Notes: generated by a model not told the origin, from the letters alone. 64,000 nucleotides of DNA from Agapetus fuscipes (GCA_951799405.1 OX637344.1:9610001-9674000), one strand, 5' to 3'. Positions 31,200 to 41,427 are shown, counted from the stretch's first letter. Translations and numbers: made by a program.

Positions 31200-31580
31200 T
31201 ATAGTTGATAAAGAGTATGATGCGAGCTCATGCGTAGATATTTATTAAAACGAACGAGTCGAGCAGGTAATATAATTTCTGTATCTGATGGATATTTGGT
31301 TGTGAGCATGCTGGTTTACAGTTATCGACAATAAAGGGCGCGCAGATCCAATATCGTGAACGTTTATTTACGGCGCAATAGTGCGGCGGAGACGTTCGGC
31401 ATTTCGGCATCGTGGGGGGTGGCTTGGGGGTGGGAGGGTGGGCTCCCAGGGTGGTGGGAGATGGGGAGAGTGGTGGGGGCGGAGATGTCGCCATCTGCCA
31501 CGCGGCTTCCCTCCACAAGACTTGTTAACAACTAGAAGGAAAATCTATAATCCGCTATAGCCTCAATCAGGCTTGAAATT
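31200..31580. other. Unassigned, with a G/C-rich patch
   Basis: The patch at 31360-31500 is G-rich on the plus strand (GGTGGGAG runs). No gene is seen. Confidence 0.35.
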
Positions 31581-31636
31581 GAACGGTATTTAGGCTTGGT
31601 ATTTTCAACGTTAGTATATTATGTGACTTAAACGTC

Positions 31637-31751
31637 CAGTGGCGACCCAGGATGTCCAAGCGGGGAGTCCCCAACTGAGGTGGACCAATGGAACTGCAGG
31701 CAGAGGATGGCTAAACACAGCAGCCGATAGACAGGAAAGGAGAGGATTTGA
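31637..31751 (+). mobile_element. LINE-D4 3' fragment, first
   Basis: It has CGTCCAGTGGCGACCCAGGA, an ACTGAGGTGG block and ACAGCAGCCGATAGACAGG, the C-terminal coding end shared with 31913 and 60722. It breaks off at the L hairpin. Confidence 0.8.
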
Positions 31752-31912
31752 AGTCTCATCAGCACGGTAATTCTTACCTACCGAATATCGGTAATATTTG
31801 TATGCAGTATGAAGACCTATCAATTCAAGATGGCCGCAAGTGAACAGCTGATTAGTCTTCATACAAATATTACCGATATTCGGTATATAAGAATTACCGT
31901 GGGGATGAGACT
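31752..31912. mobile_element. L hairpin MITE
   Basis: Long inverted arms: AGTCTCATC-AGCACGGTAATTCTTAC on the left and its near complement on the right, with CCGAATATCGGTAATATTTG and its exact complement inside. The short loop has GATGGCCGCAAGTGAACAGC. It is non-coding. Confidence 0.85.
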
Positions 31913-32088
31913 TTCAGCCCAGTATGACGAAGAGAGGAGCGGGGATACCCCAACGGAGGTGGCTGGGCGACATCAAGGGAACTGCAGGCAGAGAATGGCT
32001 GAACACATCAGCCGATAGACATGAATGGAGAGGGTTGGAGGAGGCCTACGTCCAGGAGTGGACTGAGAAAAGCTGAGAAAGAAGAAAA
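31913..32088 (+). mobile_element. LINE-D4 3' end, second
   Basis: One frame reads WLGDIKGTAGREWLNTSADR then HEWRGLEEAYVQEWTEKS and a stop. This is the typical end of insect RTE-type polyproteins (DR-x-WR-x-L-x-EAYVQEW). A (GAA)n-like tail follows. Confidence 0.88.
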
Positions 32089-32223
32089 GGAAATTTCAAC
32101 TGATAAAAAAACTACCTACACGATTGACATAAGTGCGTCATTTCAGTCAGTATAAATTCGCTATGCTTACGTTGAATATATGTACCTCGCTCTTAATGAA
32201 TTTTCATGTTAAACTAGCAGTGG

Positions 32224-32282
32224 AGTATGACAGGAAAAACTCTCAGAGATAGAGATAAGAATGGACGAGTAAAAGAGAAATA
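32224..32282 (+). mobile_element. LINE-D1 scrap
   Basis: AGTATGACAGGAAAAACTCT matches the RSMTGKTL codons of the 44125 copy. Only about 60 bases remain. Confidence 0.65.
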
Positions 32283-32283
32283 A

Positions 32284-32402
32284 CAGGCTAACCACCCATT
32301 TTGTAAAAGATTCTTCACTTTGCCTTATTTCAGGGAAGATCGGTAAGAATTGCAGGGTTTATGCTCATTCGAGCTTTGTGTTTTTATTTTGTAAAATATG
32401 TT
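32284..32402 (+). repeat. C repeat, 5' half
   Basis: It covers GGCTAACCACCCATTTTG to TTATTTTGTAAA. Confidence 0.8.
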
Positions 32403-32443
32403 CTACTTCTGTAATGTCGTTTCAAAGATTATCGATTATTATT

Positions 32444-32700
32444 CCTTGACTTATAGGTTGGTATGAGGCTGACCACCCATACTGTAAAAAATGGTTCACT
32501 TTGCCAATGTCACCCCTGTTTCAGGGAATGTCGGCAAGAGTTGCAGGGCTTATGTTCATTTGAGGTTTGGATTTTATTTGTAAGTACACAATCAGCATTT
32601 GTAAGCGCGAACTACACGTGTTTGTTTGTGGGCATACATCTGAGAGCTTTGAATGAATATATCCTTGCAACTTAGATTATAGATTATAGATTATAGATAC
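32444..32700 (+). repeat. C repeat, full-length, (GATTATA)n tail
   Basis: It starts TTCCTTGACTTATAGGTTGG and ends CTTAGATTATAGATTATAG with one more unit. It is the clearest example of the 7-bp tail subfamily. Confidence 0.95.
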
Positions 32701-32854
32701 AAGTCGCTGGAAAATAGGGAATAGTTTTTTGATTCGATTGACATTAAATTTCACATGAACTGCTCCAAGAATATTTTACATGCTTCCTGAAAACTTGATG
32801 AAAATTGGTGGAGCGGTTAAGGAGTAGGTACATACGAAACAAACATATTATATT

Positions 32855-32930
32855 AAACGCCCTTGGGGTGGCCAGTGTCACTAAACGGTGCTATATAAAA
32901 CTGTCAAATTATTATTATTATTAATACATA
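32855..32930 (+). repeat. Retroposon 3' tail of another family
   Basis: GGTGCTATATAAAACTG followed by (ATT)n. Similar GGCGCTATATAAA or CGGCGCTCTAAAA ends occur at 42940-42990, 45690-45752 and 49975-50035, so they form one further family of which only the 3' end is seen. Confidence 0.6.
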
Positions 32931-33236
32931 CATACATAGACATTTATATAATTAGATAGATTAGAGATATAAGTGACATTGAAAAGAGAAGAAGAAGATC
33001 TTCACGAATTGATTGAAATGCAAAGCTATAGTCTTACGCTGGTATGAGTATAATGTACCCGAAATGAATAGTATTGAGTAGATGACGTGGAGTGGTGGGC
33101 TGAGTTGATGGATTTGACGTTTCCTGTCATGCAGGAGCTGATGATGTATGGCTCGGGGACCAACGTCTTGTCTGCAGTTTTTGTTGCCGTGCTCGCGTCC
33201 GGCGGCAATCGGAAGTGCTTTGATGTACCGAGATGG

Positions 33237-33560
33237 TAACAACTATACCCACGCTATACCTATGCTGAGGTAACAACTATACCTATGCTGAGGTAACAAC
33301 TATACCTATGCTGAGGTAACAACTATACCTATTCTGAGGTAACAACTATACCTATGCTGAGGTAACAACTATAGCTATTCTGAGGTAACAACTATATCTA
33401 TGCTGAGGTAAAAACTTTACCTATGCTGAGGTAACAAATATACCTATGCTGAGGTAACAATAATTATACCTATGCTAATGTAACAAGTGCACGTATGCCA
33501 AGGTAACATGTATACCTATGCTAAGGTTCCAAATATACCTAGTTAAGATAACAAATAAAC
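33237..33560. repeat. 23-bp tandem array, about 14 units
   Basis: Units read CTGAGGTAACAACTATACC plus TATG. The first eight are near-perfect; the last five degrade. The array ends at the K MITE and SINE-A. Confidence 0.95.
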
Positions 33561-33569
33561 CTATGCTAA

Positions 33570-34024
33570 GCCACGGTATTTTCAACGTGAGCTTTTGTCC
33601 GGTTGATAGCTCAGGTGGTAGAGTGCTTGCATTCCATGCCGAAAGCTCGGGTTCGAATCCCACCGAGGGTGTCAGAAATGATTTCCCGTTTCGGTGTTTA
33701 TTTCAAACCCCAAAATAAAATGAAATGAGTTCACAAGAAATGAGTACCAGCACTCTCGGGAGCTGGGAAACCTCCACTTCAACTGAAGTGGTTGGCGTAA
33801 GGCCGGCCCCCTTACCTGTAAAAATAAATAGGTTCAACTCGCCACATGCGACCCCTTCGGGGATAACGCGTCAAGAAGTTACACTATATGTGTAGCTTAG
33901 TTGCGTTTTTTTTTTTTTTGCTTATGTGATTTGAAACTGATAAAAAAGTACCCAAACGATTGAAAGATATGTGTCCTTTTCATTGAGTATTAAGTTTCAA
34001 TGCTAACGTTGAAAATACGGGGCC
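33570..34024. mobile_element. K MITE with nested SINE-A
   Basis: The left end GCCACGGTATTTTCAACG and right end CGTTGAAAATACGGGGCC are inverted. The K body is interrupted after GTGAGCTTTT by SINE-A (33597-33919) and continues with GCTTATGTGATTTG. TAA precedes and TTA follows. Confidence 0.85.
33597..33919 (+). repeat. SINE-A, nearly full-length, 14-T tail
   Basis: It is complete from GTCCGGTTGATAGCTCAGG to TTAGTTGCG and 14 T, apart from a short deletion at about 33720 (CCGGCAAGG block). It sits in a K MITE. Confidence 0.97.
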
Positions 34025-34082
34025 TTAGATTCCAACTATACAGGGCTAAGGTTCCAACTATACCTTTGGTATTACATACTTA

Positions 34083-34209
34083 GGCCCGGTATTTTCAACG
34101 TTAAAATATGTGACATTAACCTGATAAAAAAATTACCCACATGATTGAAATAAGTGCGTCCTTTCCATTTAGTATAAAGTCGCTATGCTATCCCTGAAAA
34201 TACTACGCC
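34083..34209. mobile_element. K MITE, complete, TTA duplication
   Basis: It is 127 bp, with ends GGCCCGGTATTTTCAACG and, inverted, GGCGTAGTATTTTCAGGG. TTA flanks both sides (34080-34082, 34210-34212), as expected for PIF/Harbinger-type elements. It is non-coding. Confidence 0.8.
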
Positions 34210-34212
34210 TTA

Positions 34213-34750
34213 GTGTTTTTTTTTAAATTAACCATTCAAATATATTTTACACTACCCGCGAGCTTCTGAAAAACCTTCTCGGATTGGGGAATTTCCCAAA
34301 ATTTCAGTTAAGTAACTTTTTTCAGTACAACATTTTTTTTAAATTTGACCTTGAAACATAATATAAATCTAGAAAGCATACCAGTAGGTACGAGTTGCTC
34401 TTCTCTCGCGCTTTCCTTTGTAAAGTAAATATTTGATATATTGCCGAGAGGTGATCGCTGCAGAACTAATTTCACAAATATGCCCCGCTTTTTAATGGAA
34501 GTCGAACCCCGCTAGGCCAAAGGAGAGAGGTATATGGGGTATAGTCTGTAGAGGGAGCTTAGTGAAGAATACGAACAAATGCCGTTTAGGAAAATTACCA
34601 GGATAGGCGAACGGACTCGGCACAAATTTCATAGATAAATATATAAGCACAGATTGAAGTCTGTTCAACTGTGCAAGTGGCTATTCATTGTATATTCCAT
34701 TAAAATAATCAAGCTGGGAAAGTATTTTTTAAAGGAATTCTGTGCGGGAG
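34213..34750. other. Unassigned sequence
   Basis: I see no repeat or exon. Confidence 0.35.
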
Positions 34751-34759
34751 ACTCTCCAG

Positions 34760-35185
34760 ATTCCAGAGAATCTGGAGGTCTATGGCACTTGTTGGAGTGT
34801 CGCTGAGGTGTGGATGTTCTGATTCTTTGAAGGAAGGGTGTTAGCTGCGTAGTATTTTGTTGTGTTGCGTTTGTTTTGAGACATTTCAAAGAAGTGGCGA
34901 TTGATGTTGGTTTTGAATACGACAGGACTGAATGAAGGTGGGGACACTGATATCGGTAACTCGTTCCATAAGCGGGCAATTTGGCAAAGGAATGAGTTTT
35001 GAGAACACCAAGTTCTAATATGTAGTTTTGATATCGACTGCAAAAGGATGAATTTGAGCTGTTCTTCGAGTTGCCCTTGTTAAAACGAGAAGATATTTCA
35101 TCAGAACACACCGTTGGACAACGAGTACCGATGGAGGAGGCTGAGCATTTCAATCCTCCTTCAATGTTTGAGAGAATGTAGGCTA
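34760..35185 (-). mobile_element. Jockey-type LINE, C-terminal remnant
   Basis: Across two minus frames it reads LLHRYSLSNGV, TRATRRTAQIHPFAVDIKTT and SFLCQIARLWNELPISV, followed by VFKTNINRHFF. This order (LHRYY-G-CS, RRTAQ-HPF, F-RTARLWNSLP, FK) is the conserved end of Jockey-superfamily reverse transcriptase polyproteins. Frameshifts and truncation make it a pseudogene. Confidence 0.8.
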
Positions 35186-35194
35186 GCTGTGAGA

Positions 35195-35315
35195 GTAGGG
35201 TCAACTCTCACATTATTGTGTTTATTAGCTTAGATCGTGTAAAATGTGAATTTCATTGAAAGGTCATCTTTGAATCAAATGGTAGATAAGCCAAACAAGC
35301 ATTAGGAGGACGTGC
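35195..35315. mobile_element. H MITE, right half
   Basis: It has CTCTCACATTATTGTG, TTAGCTTAGATCGTGTAAAA and AAGCCAAACAAGCATTAGGA, matching the right half of the H copies. The left half is missing. Confidence 0.75.
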
Positions 35316-35374
35316 TGGAAAAATAAACATTGGGTTCTAAAACTGGCAGGAATCTACTGGTCTTACTTAGTCAG

Positions 35375-35530
35375 CTACTTCTTGTCCACAGGTAGACATA
35401 GGCCTCCCCCATATCTTTCCAAGCGTCTCTGTCCTGGGCTCTCTGCATCCAGTGGCCAGCAACTCTTTTAATATCATCTGACCATCGTGTAAGAGGCCTT
35501 CCTCTAGTTATTTTTTTGTCTTCAAGAGGT
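35375..35530 (-). mobile_element. LINE-D5 (RTE-type) 3' end
   Basis: A minus frame encodes RWSDDIKRVAGHWMQRAQD then RDAWKDMGEAYVYLW, the conserved RTE-type polyprotein end. It is distinct from D4 in sequence. Confidence 0.8.
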
Positions 35531-35534
35531 CTAC

Positions 35535-35985
35535 TGATCTACCTGATTTGAAACATTCTAGAATTCACAGTTTTTGATATGTGTGTATCAAATGAAAAAT
35601 GCAAAATTGATGTGGAGTTTTAAACAAAACGTCGCTTGTTCGTGTTAGATAGTGGAGTGCTGGCGGATATTGCCGGTTGGATCGAAGCGGTATTATTGGA
35701 TTCTTTTGTGCTCGGCTGAGAAAGGCCGCGGGTTAGCGATGGCCGGGTAAAACATATAGAAGAGGAGATTGGAGTGCTGCCTTAACCTATACCCCTATAC
35801 ACAACAGTTTTAACAGTTTTTAAGGTTTAATTTTTAAACCACTTTACAGTTAGAATTTTGATACAAAGGAGTTAGTTTGAGCCTTGTTTTTGGTTTAACA
35901 AGTCTAATGAATAAGACCAACCAAGGTTTCATTAGAAAATATTACTATTAAGTAGGTACTTAAATATACTAGAAATCTTAAGTTT
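35535..35985. other. Unassigned sequence
   Basis: Nothing is recognised. Confidence 0.35.
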
Positions 35986-35989
35986 TTCA

Positions 35990-36200
35990 GAGATAATAGG
36001 TATGAGGCTGATATCCCATTCTGCAAAGATTTAGTTAAATTTTTCCAATGTTTCCTATGTTTCAGAGATATGCAAAAGAAGTTGCAAGGTTTATGTTCAT
36101 TTAAAATTTGAGATTTCATTTTGAAAAGTATTGCATTATGTGTGTGCGCAAACTTACGCGTTTTTGCTTACAGCCGTGCATTTTTGATCTGAAAAGCTCA
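35990..36200 (+). repeat. C repeat, old copy
   Basis: It has TAGGTATGAGGCTGATATCCC, GCAAAAGAAGTTGCAAGG and GTGTGTGCGCAAACTTACG, heavily diverged. Confidence 0.75.
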
Positions 36201-36211
36201 ATATAACTAAA

Positions 36212-36415
36212 ATTATAGGCTGACCTCCCATTCTGCAAAATTGGTTCAATTTTGTCAATGTCACGCTTGTTACATTAAAGGGTAGCAATAAATGAAAGGT
36301 TTGGGTTCATTCGTCATTTGGGGTTTAATTTTGTGTGAACATATGCAGCATGCGCAAACTTAAACGTATCTGCTTATTATTATGACGTACGTTAAATATG
36401 AAAATTTTACATAAA
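36212..36415 (+). repeat. C repeat, old copy
   Basis: It has TAGGCTGACCTCCCATTCTG, GTCAATGTCACGCTTG and CATGCGCAAACTTAAACG. It stands in line after another old copy. Confidence 0.75.
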
Positions 36416-36462
36416 TATGTAAATCTGGTCACGTATTGCACCCTCCGCGTGAGTAGGTTCAA

Positions 36463-36714
36463 AATCTATCTATAATCTAAGTTGCAAGGATATATTCATT
36501 CAAAGCTCTCAGATGTATGCCCACAAACAAACACGTGTAGTTCACGCTTACAAATGCTGATTGTGTACTTACAAATAAAATCCAAACCTCAAATGAACAT
36601 AAGCCCTGCAACTCTTGCCGACATTCCCTGAAACAGGGGTGACATTGGCAAAGTAAACCATTTTTTACAGTACTATGGGTGGTCAGTCTCATACCAACCT
36701 ATAAGTCAAGGAAT
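36463..36714 (-). repeat. C repeat, full-length
   Basis: The minus strand starts TTCCTTGACTTATAGGTTGG and ends CTTGCAACTTAGATTATAGA. It is very close to the 32444 copy. Confidence 0.95.
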
Positions 36715-36969
36715 AAATGGCGTTAAAAATACTTTTTTATAATAATGAATTTCTCTCCCGCAACTTTTGTTGATCTCATCCAAGGCTGTATTTGAATTGT
36801 ACCTACCAGCCCGAGGCCTGTCGATCTCCAGCCTTTCACCCCGGGTTCTCTTTTCTTGTTCCACATTTATCTGGAATTGGCTGGCTGGCCAATAATGGCT
36901 GAGGAAGGAAGGAAGGTGGCCGCCATTGGCTGAAGAGGGGAAGGCATTGCGGTGATCCGGACCCCAAAT

Positions 36970-37470
36970 ATACAACATTTATGTTCAAACTCAGCCAAAA
37001 TGTTCTACCGAGAATTGCAAGAAACAAACTGCTGACGATGGATGTAAGACTCGCGGTACACAATGGCATACTGTTGCCGACATTGATGTATGGAAGTGAA
37101 GCGTGGACTATGAACGACAGCGAAATGAGTGAGGAACGGGTAAAAGAGAAATGCAAGTTGAAAGAGGATGCGAAAGAGAAGGTAAAAAATAATGTGATAA
37201 GATGGTTTGGATATTTAAAAACAATTGACGTTGAAAGACTGACAAAATGAATATGGAGAGTAAATGTAAAAGGAAAAATAGGAAAGGGAAGACACACAGA
37301 AATATGATTGGATCAGATTTGTGAAATGGTGAAAGAATAAAGAGTGAATGTAAAAGAAGAAAATCAATGAATTGAAAGAGGAATGCATGGATAGGAAGAA
37401 ATGGCGACAACTCTGCAGAGGCTGTGCCCATCACTAGCGGAAAGACGACAGAGCTACAGTTACAGCATGG
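36970..37470 (+). mobile_element. LINE-D3 C-terminal remnant
   Basis: The frame reads RLAVHNGILLPTLMYGSEAW then TMNDSEMS, jumps by deletion to KVKNNVIRWFGYLKTIDVERL, and breaks at a TGA. In other frames GKGRH, EEMATTLQRL and a CTACAGTTACAG tail follow. It has the same order as other Craft-like LINE ends but cannot code for an active protein. Confidence 0.85.
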
Positions 37471-37474
37471 AAGC

Positions 37475-38080
37475 GAAAACGTTCACTAGAAACCGCTGTA
37501 GTTGCACTACGTTTTTTTTTATTACTAAAACGCTACTTTTAAGTGTGAGTAAACCCTTTTATACTTGGGGTGGCCTGGCTGGCATACTGCACACCAAGCC
37601 TGTCCATAGGGGAACAGGGAAACCCCCACTTTCAATACCGTATGTGTATTATACACCCACGGGGTTGCGATCGGATGGGAACACAGCGGCACAATAGAGG
37701 CGAGATCTGTAGGGATATAAAAGAAATGAATCGAACGGTGTAACTGTGACTGAGTTACGTTCACGACTGGGTATCGCCCAGGGGTGAATATTGCATCTAT
37801 AATAATCTGTAATCTAAGTTGTAAAGATATATTAACATTGGAAATTCACATTAAATGCATGCCCACAAACACAAACAGTTTCTTATGAAGTGAGATTAAT
37901 TTTAATTTTATTATCTAAAATAATTTTAATTATAAGATTAAATTTTTTAGATTTATGAGTTAATCAGGATAATATCTGATTTATTATTTTATTATTCCCT
38001 TTATCTTTAATATGGTTTTCTTCTATATTAGCAGAAACTAATCGAACTCCCTTTGACAGACACGTATTAATTCAGTATTA
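37475..38080. other. Unassigned, with a C scrap
   Basis: A minus-strand C scrap (TCTAAGTTGTAAAGATATATT) lies at 37805-37870. The part to 38080 is A+T-rich with no gene. Confidence 0.4.
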
Positions 38081-38085
38081 GGTTT

Positions 38086-38505
38086 TGCCATGTGATGTAC
38101 TGTCATGTGTCGTTATGTCATGTGTCGTTATGTCATGTGTCGTTATGTCATGTGTCGTTATGTCATGTGTCGTTATGTCATGTGTTGTTATGTCATGTAT
38201 CGTTATGTCATGTGTCGTTATGTCATGTGTCGTTATGTCATGTATCGTTATGTCATGTGTCGTTATGTCATGTGTCGTTATGTCATGTGTCGTTATGTCA
38301 TGTGTTGTTATGTCATGTATCGTTATGTCATGTGTCGTTATGTCATGTGTCGTTATGTCATGTGTCGTTATGTCATGTGTTGTTATGTCATGTGTCGTTA
38401 TGTCATGTGTCGTTATGTCATGTGTCGTTATGTCATGTGTTGTTATGTCATGTATCGTTATGTCATGTGTCGTTATGTCACGTGTCGTTTTGTCACTATG
38501 TCGTT
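38086..38505. repeat. 15-bp tandem array, about 26 units
   Basis: Units of TGTCATGTGTCGTTA repeat with near perfection, with TGTTG and TATCG variants recurring at fixed spacing. Since 15 is divisible by 3, three plus frames stay open, giving MSCVV-, LCHVS- and RYVMC-type repeats that I do not read as genes. Confidence 0.98.
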
Positions 38506-38519
38506 CCGCTATGCATAGA

Positions 38520-38905
38520 CCCCGCTATGCGTTCTCATAGCATCACTTCCACAATTGAGGGTCCCCAGTACATTAGAGGCCCTCAGGGTACGTACACACA
38601 CACAACAGGACGCGGCGTTTGATTTCTGAATTGGACCCATTGAAAAGAACGCTCAATAAAAATAATTGGCATTTACCAATTCACCGAAAGAGAAGGGTGC
38701 TGCGCATTCATGCCACGGACATGTCTACATGAAAAGGCTCTATAGAGTGCGGTGGATAAAAAATAATTCATAATAATAATACTATAAGGCAGGGATGAAC
38801 ATTCGATAGAAGCTAATAATCACAAAAATAATGTTTACTTGACTTTCCGTCAAAATGAGCTCCGCATAAGCAAAAGTTGTGATATTACCAACTTAAAAGT
38901 TAAGA
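38520..38905. other. Unassigned sequence
   Basis: Nothing is recognised. Confidence 0.35.
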
Positions 38906-38908
38906 AAG

Positions 38909-39282
38909 TTTTACGCAACTCAGCTCCACATGCAGTGCAAGTTCTAGCCGCGTTGTCCTATTTTTTCACAGCTAAGAGGGCCCCGCCGAACTAACGCCAA
39001 CCACAGTGAACACAACAACCGATAGACAAACATGGAGAGGATTGCTGGAGGCCTACATCCAGAAGTGGAGTAAGAATGGCTGAGGAAGGAAGAAGAAGAA
39101 GACTTGAATCGAAGTTGGGTTTCCATTTCTTGTGAAGGATGAGTAAACCCTGCCGGTTCTATGATTTTTGGGTGTGAAATAAACACAGAAACGGAGAACC
39201 ATTTCAGACACCCTTGGCTGGGATGAACCACAGCACTCTGGTAATGAGCGCAAGGGCTCTACCAACTGAGCAATCGAACGGG
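38909..39282 (-). repeat. SINE-A interrupted by a LINE-D4 tail
   Basis: Minus-strand SINE-A pieces: 39107-39282 (head with AGTTGGTAGAGCCCTTGCG to the middle) and 38909-39008 (GTTGGCGTTAG to GAGTTGCG). Between them, at 39009-39106, is a plus-strand LINE-D4 end. Confidence 0.75.
39009..39106 (+). mobile_element. LINE-D4 3' end in SINE-A
   Basis: It has AACCGATAGACAAACATGGA, GGAGGCCTACATCCAGAAGT and a GAAGAAGAAG tail, i.e. only the last 100 bases of the D4 unit. Confidence 0.75.
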
Positions 39283-39289
39283 TAGAAAA

Positions 39290-40095
39290 GTATTTTTTAG
39301 GTATTCGCAAGATACAGTTTTGAAAAATAGTTTTTGTAAATGAAATAACATGGGTTAACAATTTTTGAGATCCGACGGAACTGCAAAGTATCTATGCTAA
39401 AGTATACTAAGATAAAACTCTAAGTACTTCATGTACATGTAGGTACAACTTGAAGGAATTTTGTTAAAATGTTTTTTTTTACTTTTGTCTAATGAGCTTC
39501 TGACATTAATTACTTATAAACTAAAATTTTCATTTTATTTCATTTTTTAACTTAATATGTTCATCGTTTTACTGATTTTTCTATCCTTTTGTTTCATTTT
39601 ATTTTTGTTTTTTTCTTTCTTTCTTTCACCAAAATTTTCAACTTTTACCATAAATGAACTAAATTTTATCTCTTTTCTACATACAAAAGTTCTGTTTTTC
39701 CTTTTTCTGTAAAGATCGTAATTCAAAATTTCAACTTTTACTTTTATCATACTTGTCCACGCACAGGCTATGCCCATGTGGGTTTCTCTTTTAATTTTTT
39801 TTTTAAATGTATATTTTTATCTGTATTTTTGAAGAGGAATATTAATAATAAAAAAAAACAAAAATGTGGAGAAGGAAAAAACATTAATGAAAATTGTCGC
39901 ATGCAAAAAACAACCCTCATTTAATTTTGCTCATGAAGCTCCAAGTGGTATACTTGAGGAATGTGATTACAGGCTGAAAATCATCAAGGATATCAGTCAG
40001 TTTATTTTTGACAAGGCTTGATAAAAAATGAGAAGTTTGTTATGCACTTACTTGACGTAGTAACTATGCAATACCTACAATCACGTGCAGTTAAA
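39290..40095. other. Unassigned A+T-rich sequence
   Basis: Runs of T and A. Nothing else is supported. Confidence 0.4.
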
Positions 40096-40098
40096 AAT

Positions 40099-40362
40099 CA
40101 CAACTAAGCTACACATAAAGCGTAACTGCTTGCCGCGTTGTCCCCGAAGGATTTCGCATGGGGCAAGTGGAACCTATTTATTTTACAGGTAGGGCAAGGG
40201 GGGCAATTCAGTTGAAGTGGGGGTTTCCCAGCTCCCGAATGGGCTTGTTCTCATTTCTTGTTGGCTACTAAATCTTGCCGGTATTTATTTTGGGTTTGAA
40301 GTAAACACCGAAACGGGAAAACATTTATGACGGTGGGGATCAAGTCCCTGCTCTTGGCATGT
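40099..40362 (-). repeat. SINE-A lacking the A box
   Basis: The minus strand runs from GGACTTGATCCCCACC (B box) to TTAGTTGTG. There is a deletion near the GGCCGGCC block. Confidence 0.85.
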
Positions 40363-40375
40363 GAATTAAATAATA

Positions 40376-40458
40376 GACGGTCCATCCAGCCTTATGACTA
40401 AGGATCTTGAGGTGTGATTCACACAAAAATAGCGTTCATCAAATAAATCCTTCTTATT
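40376..40458 (+). repeat. SINE-B 3' end
   Basis: It covers GACGGTCCATCCAGCC (inverted segment) and TCTTGAGGTGTGATTCACAC to AATAAATCCTTC and an ATT-like tail. Confidence 0.8.
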
Positions 40459-40697
40459 ATAATAATAATTATATGCGGCTGACCACCCGTGCTGTAGAAA
40501 ATGATTCATTTTGCCAATGTCACCCCTGTTTCAAGGAAGGTCGGCCGGAGTTGCAGGGTGTATGTTCCCTTGAGATTCGGGTTTTTATATTGTAGGTCCT
40601 TATGCGGCATATTTAAGCGCGAACTTATACGTGACTGCTTGTGAAAATGCATATAATGTGAATCTTTAATTTTACATATATTTGCAACTTAGATTAG
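40459..40697 (+). repeat. C repeat, nearly full-length, after SINE-B tail
   Basis: It starts ATATGCGGCTGACCACCCG and ends TTTGCAACTTAGATTAGATA. This is the second place where C follows a SINE-B tail directly. Confidence 0.93.
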
Positions 40698-40699
40698 AT

Positions 40700-41240
40700 A
40701 GCCGCTGAGATGAGTGCGTGCGTGTCTGGAGCCTTCTAGCGTATACTCGATTGCTAGTGTTTACGAAGAACATAAAGTTGAGTTATAAGTACAAAAAGAA
40801 AAAGAAGAAATGTTTGCAGTAGATTAGAGAGGCCTATTTCGCACAGCACATTTGCGAGTTATCACACTGTCGCTACAGACAGCTAGCAAAAAGGGCATTG
40901 CGCACGCACCTCGGAGTATCGATCACCTCCGCCCCTCGCTCCCCCAGGGGGCCTCAGGGAGCGGGGGGCACATAGGGGGCGTACATAAGGGACACCGCCC
41001 CCTCCACATAGCGCCAACATCTTTTGGGCTTATGTACACCGGCGAGAGTGAAAAGCGTGCGCCGATCTCAAAAAAAACAAAAAAATACTTAATTTCATAG
41101 ACATCATTATCCCCCTAAAAGAAACTCGATGATCGCCATTAGCCTTCTTTTACTTTATTTTTATACATCCAAATAATTTGTTTGTGCCGCTACTTCCTCC
41201 TGCGATCCAGACTGCCAGCTGGAACACCATATCTTAGTTG
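40700..41240. other. Unassigned, G+C-rich in part
   Basis: A G/C-rich patch lies at 40915-41020. No exon signals. Confidence 0.35.
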
Positions 41241-41246
41241 AATTTA

Positions 41247-41322
41247 AGGTCGATCGATAACTCAGTTGGAAGGATGCTTGCGTTCTGTGCTTCAGAATTT
41301 GATTCCCACCAACAGTGTCAAC
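41247..41322 (+). repeat. SINE-A head fragment
   Basis: It has GGTCGATCGATAACTCAGTT and a B-box-like GAATTTGATTCCCACC, then ends. Confidence 0.75.
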
Positions 41323-41427
41323 AAGGAGGGCAAGGAAGCCTCGCGGCTAAGTCCACGGGGGCCCCAACTGGGAAACCCAGGCAATTGTCCGACCTCCTCC
41401 TTCGTGCGCGCGTAATTCCAGACTGGG

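Larger units (their letters stand above)
31588..32180. mobile_element. K MITE split by LINE-D4 tails
   Basis: The left arm (GGTATTTTCAACGTTAGTAT) lies at 31598-31636 and the K body resumes at about 32093 (CAACTGATAAAAAAACTACC to GCTATGCTTACGTTGA). Two LINE-D4 fragments and an L hairpin lie in between. Confidence 0.7.

Noticed and set aside
32463..32675. Repeated MRLTTHTVKNGSLCQCHP-type frames
   Set aside because: They occur in every well-kept plus-sense C copy, start inside the repeat and show no sign of selection.
33237..33560. CRISPR-like 23-bp repeats
   Set aside because: There are no spacers between units.
34665..35204. 179-codon minus frame as a host protein
   Set aside because: Neighbouring frames carry Jockey-type reverse transcriptase C-terminal motifs, so the long frame is a shadow in a LINE remnant.
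38085..38622. Three overlapping open frames of 137-176 codons
   Set aside because: They are frames through a 15-bp tandem array; the repeat length alone keeps them open, and the low-complexity products (MSCVV, LCHVS, RYVMC) carry no protein features.
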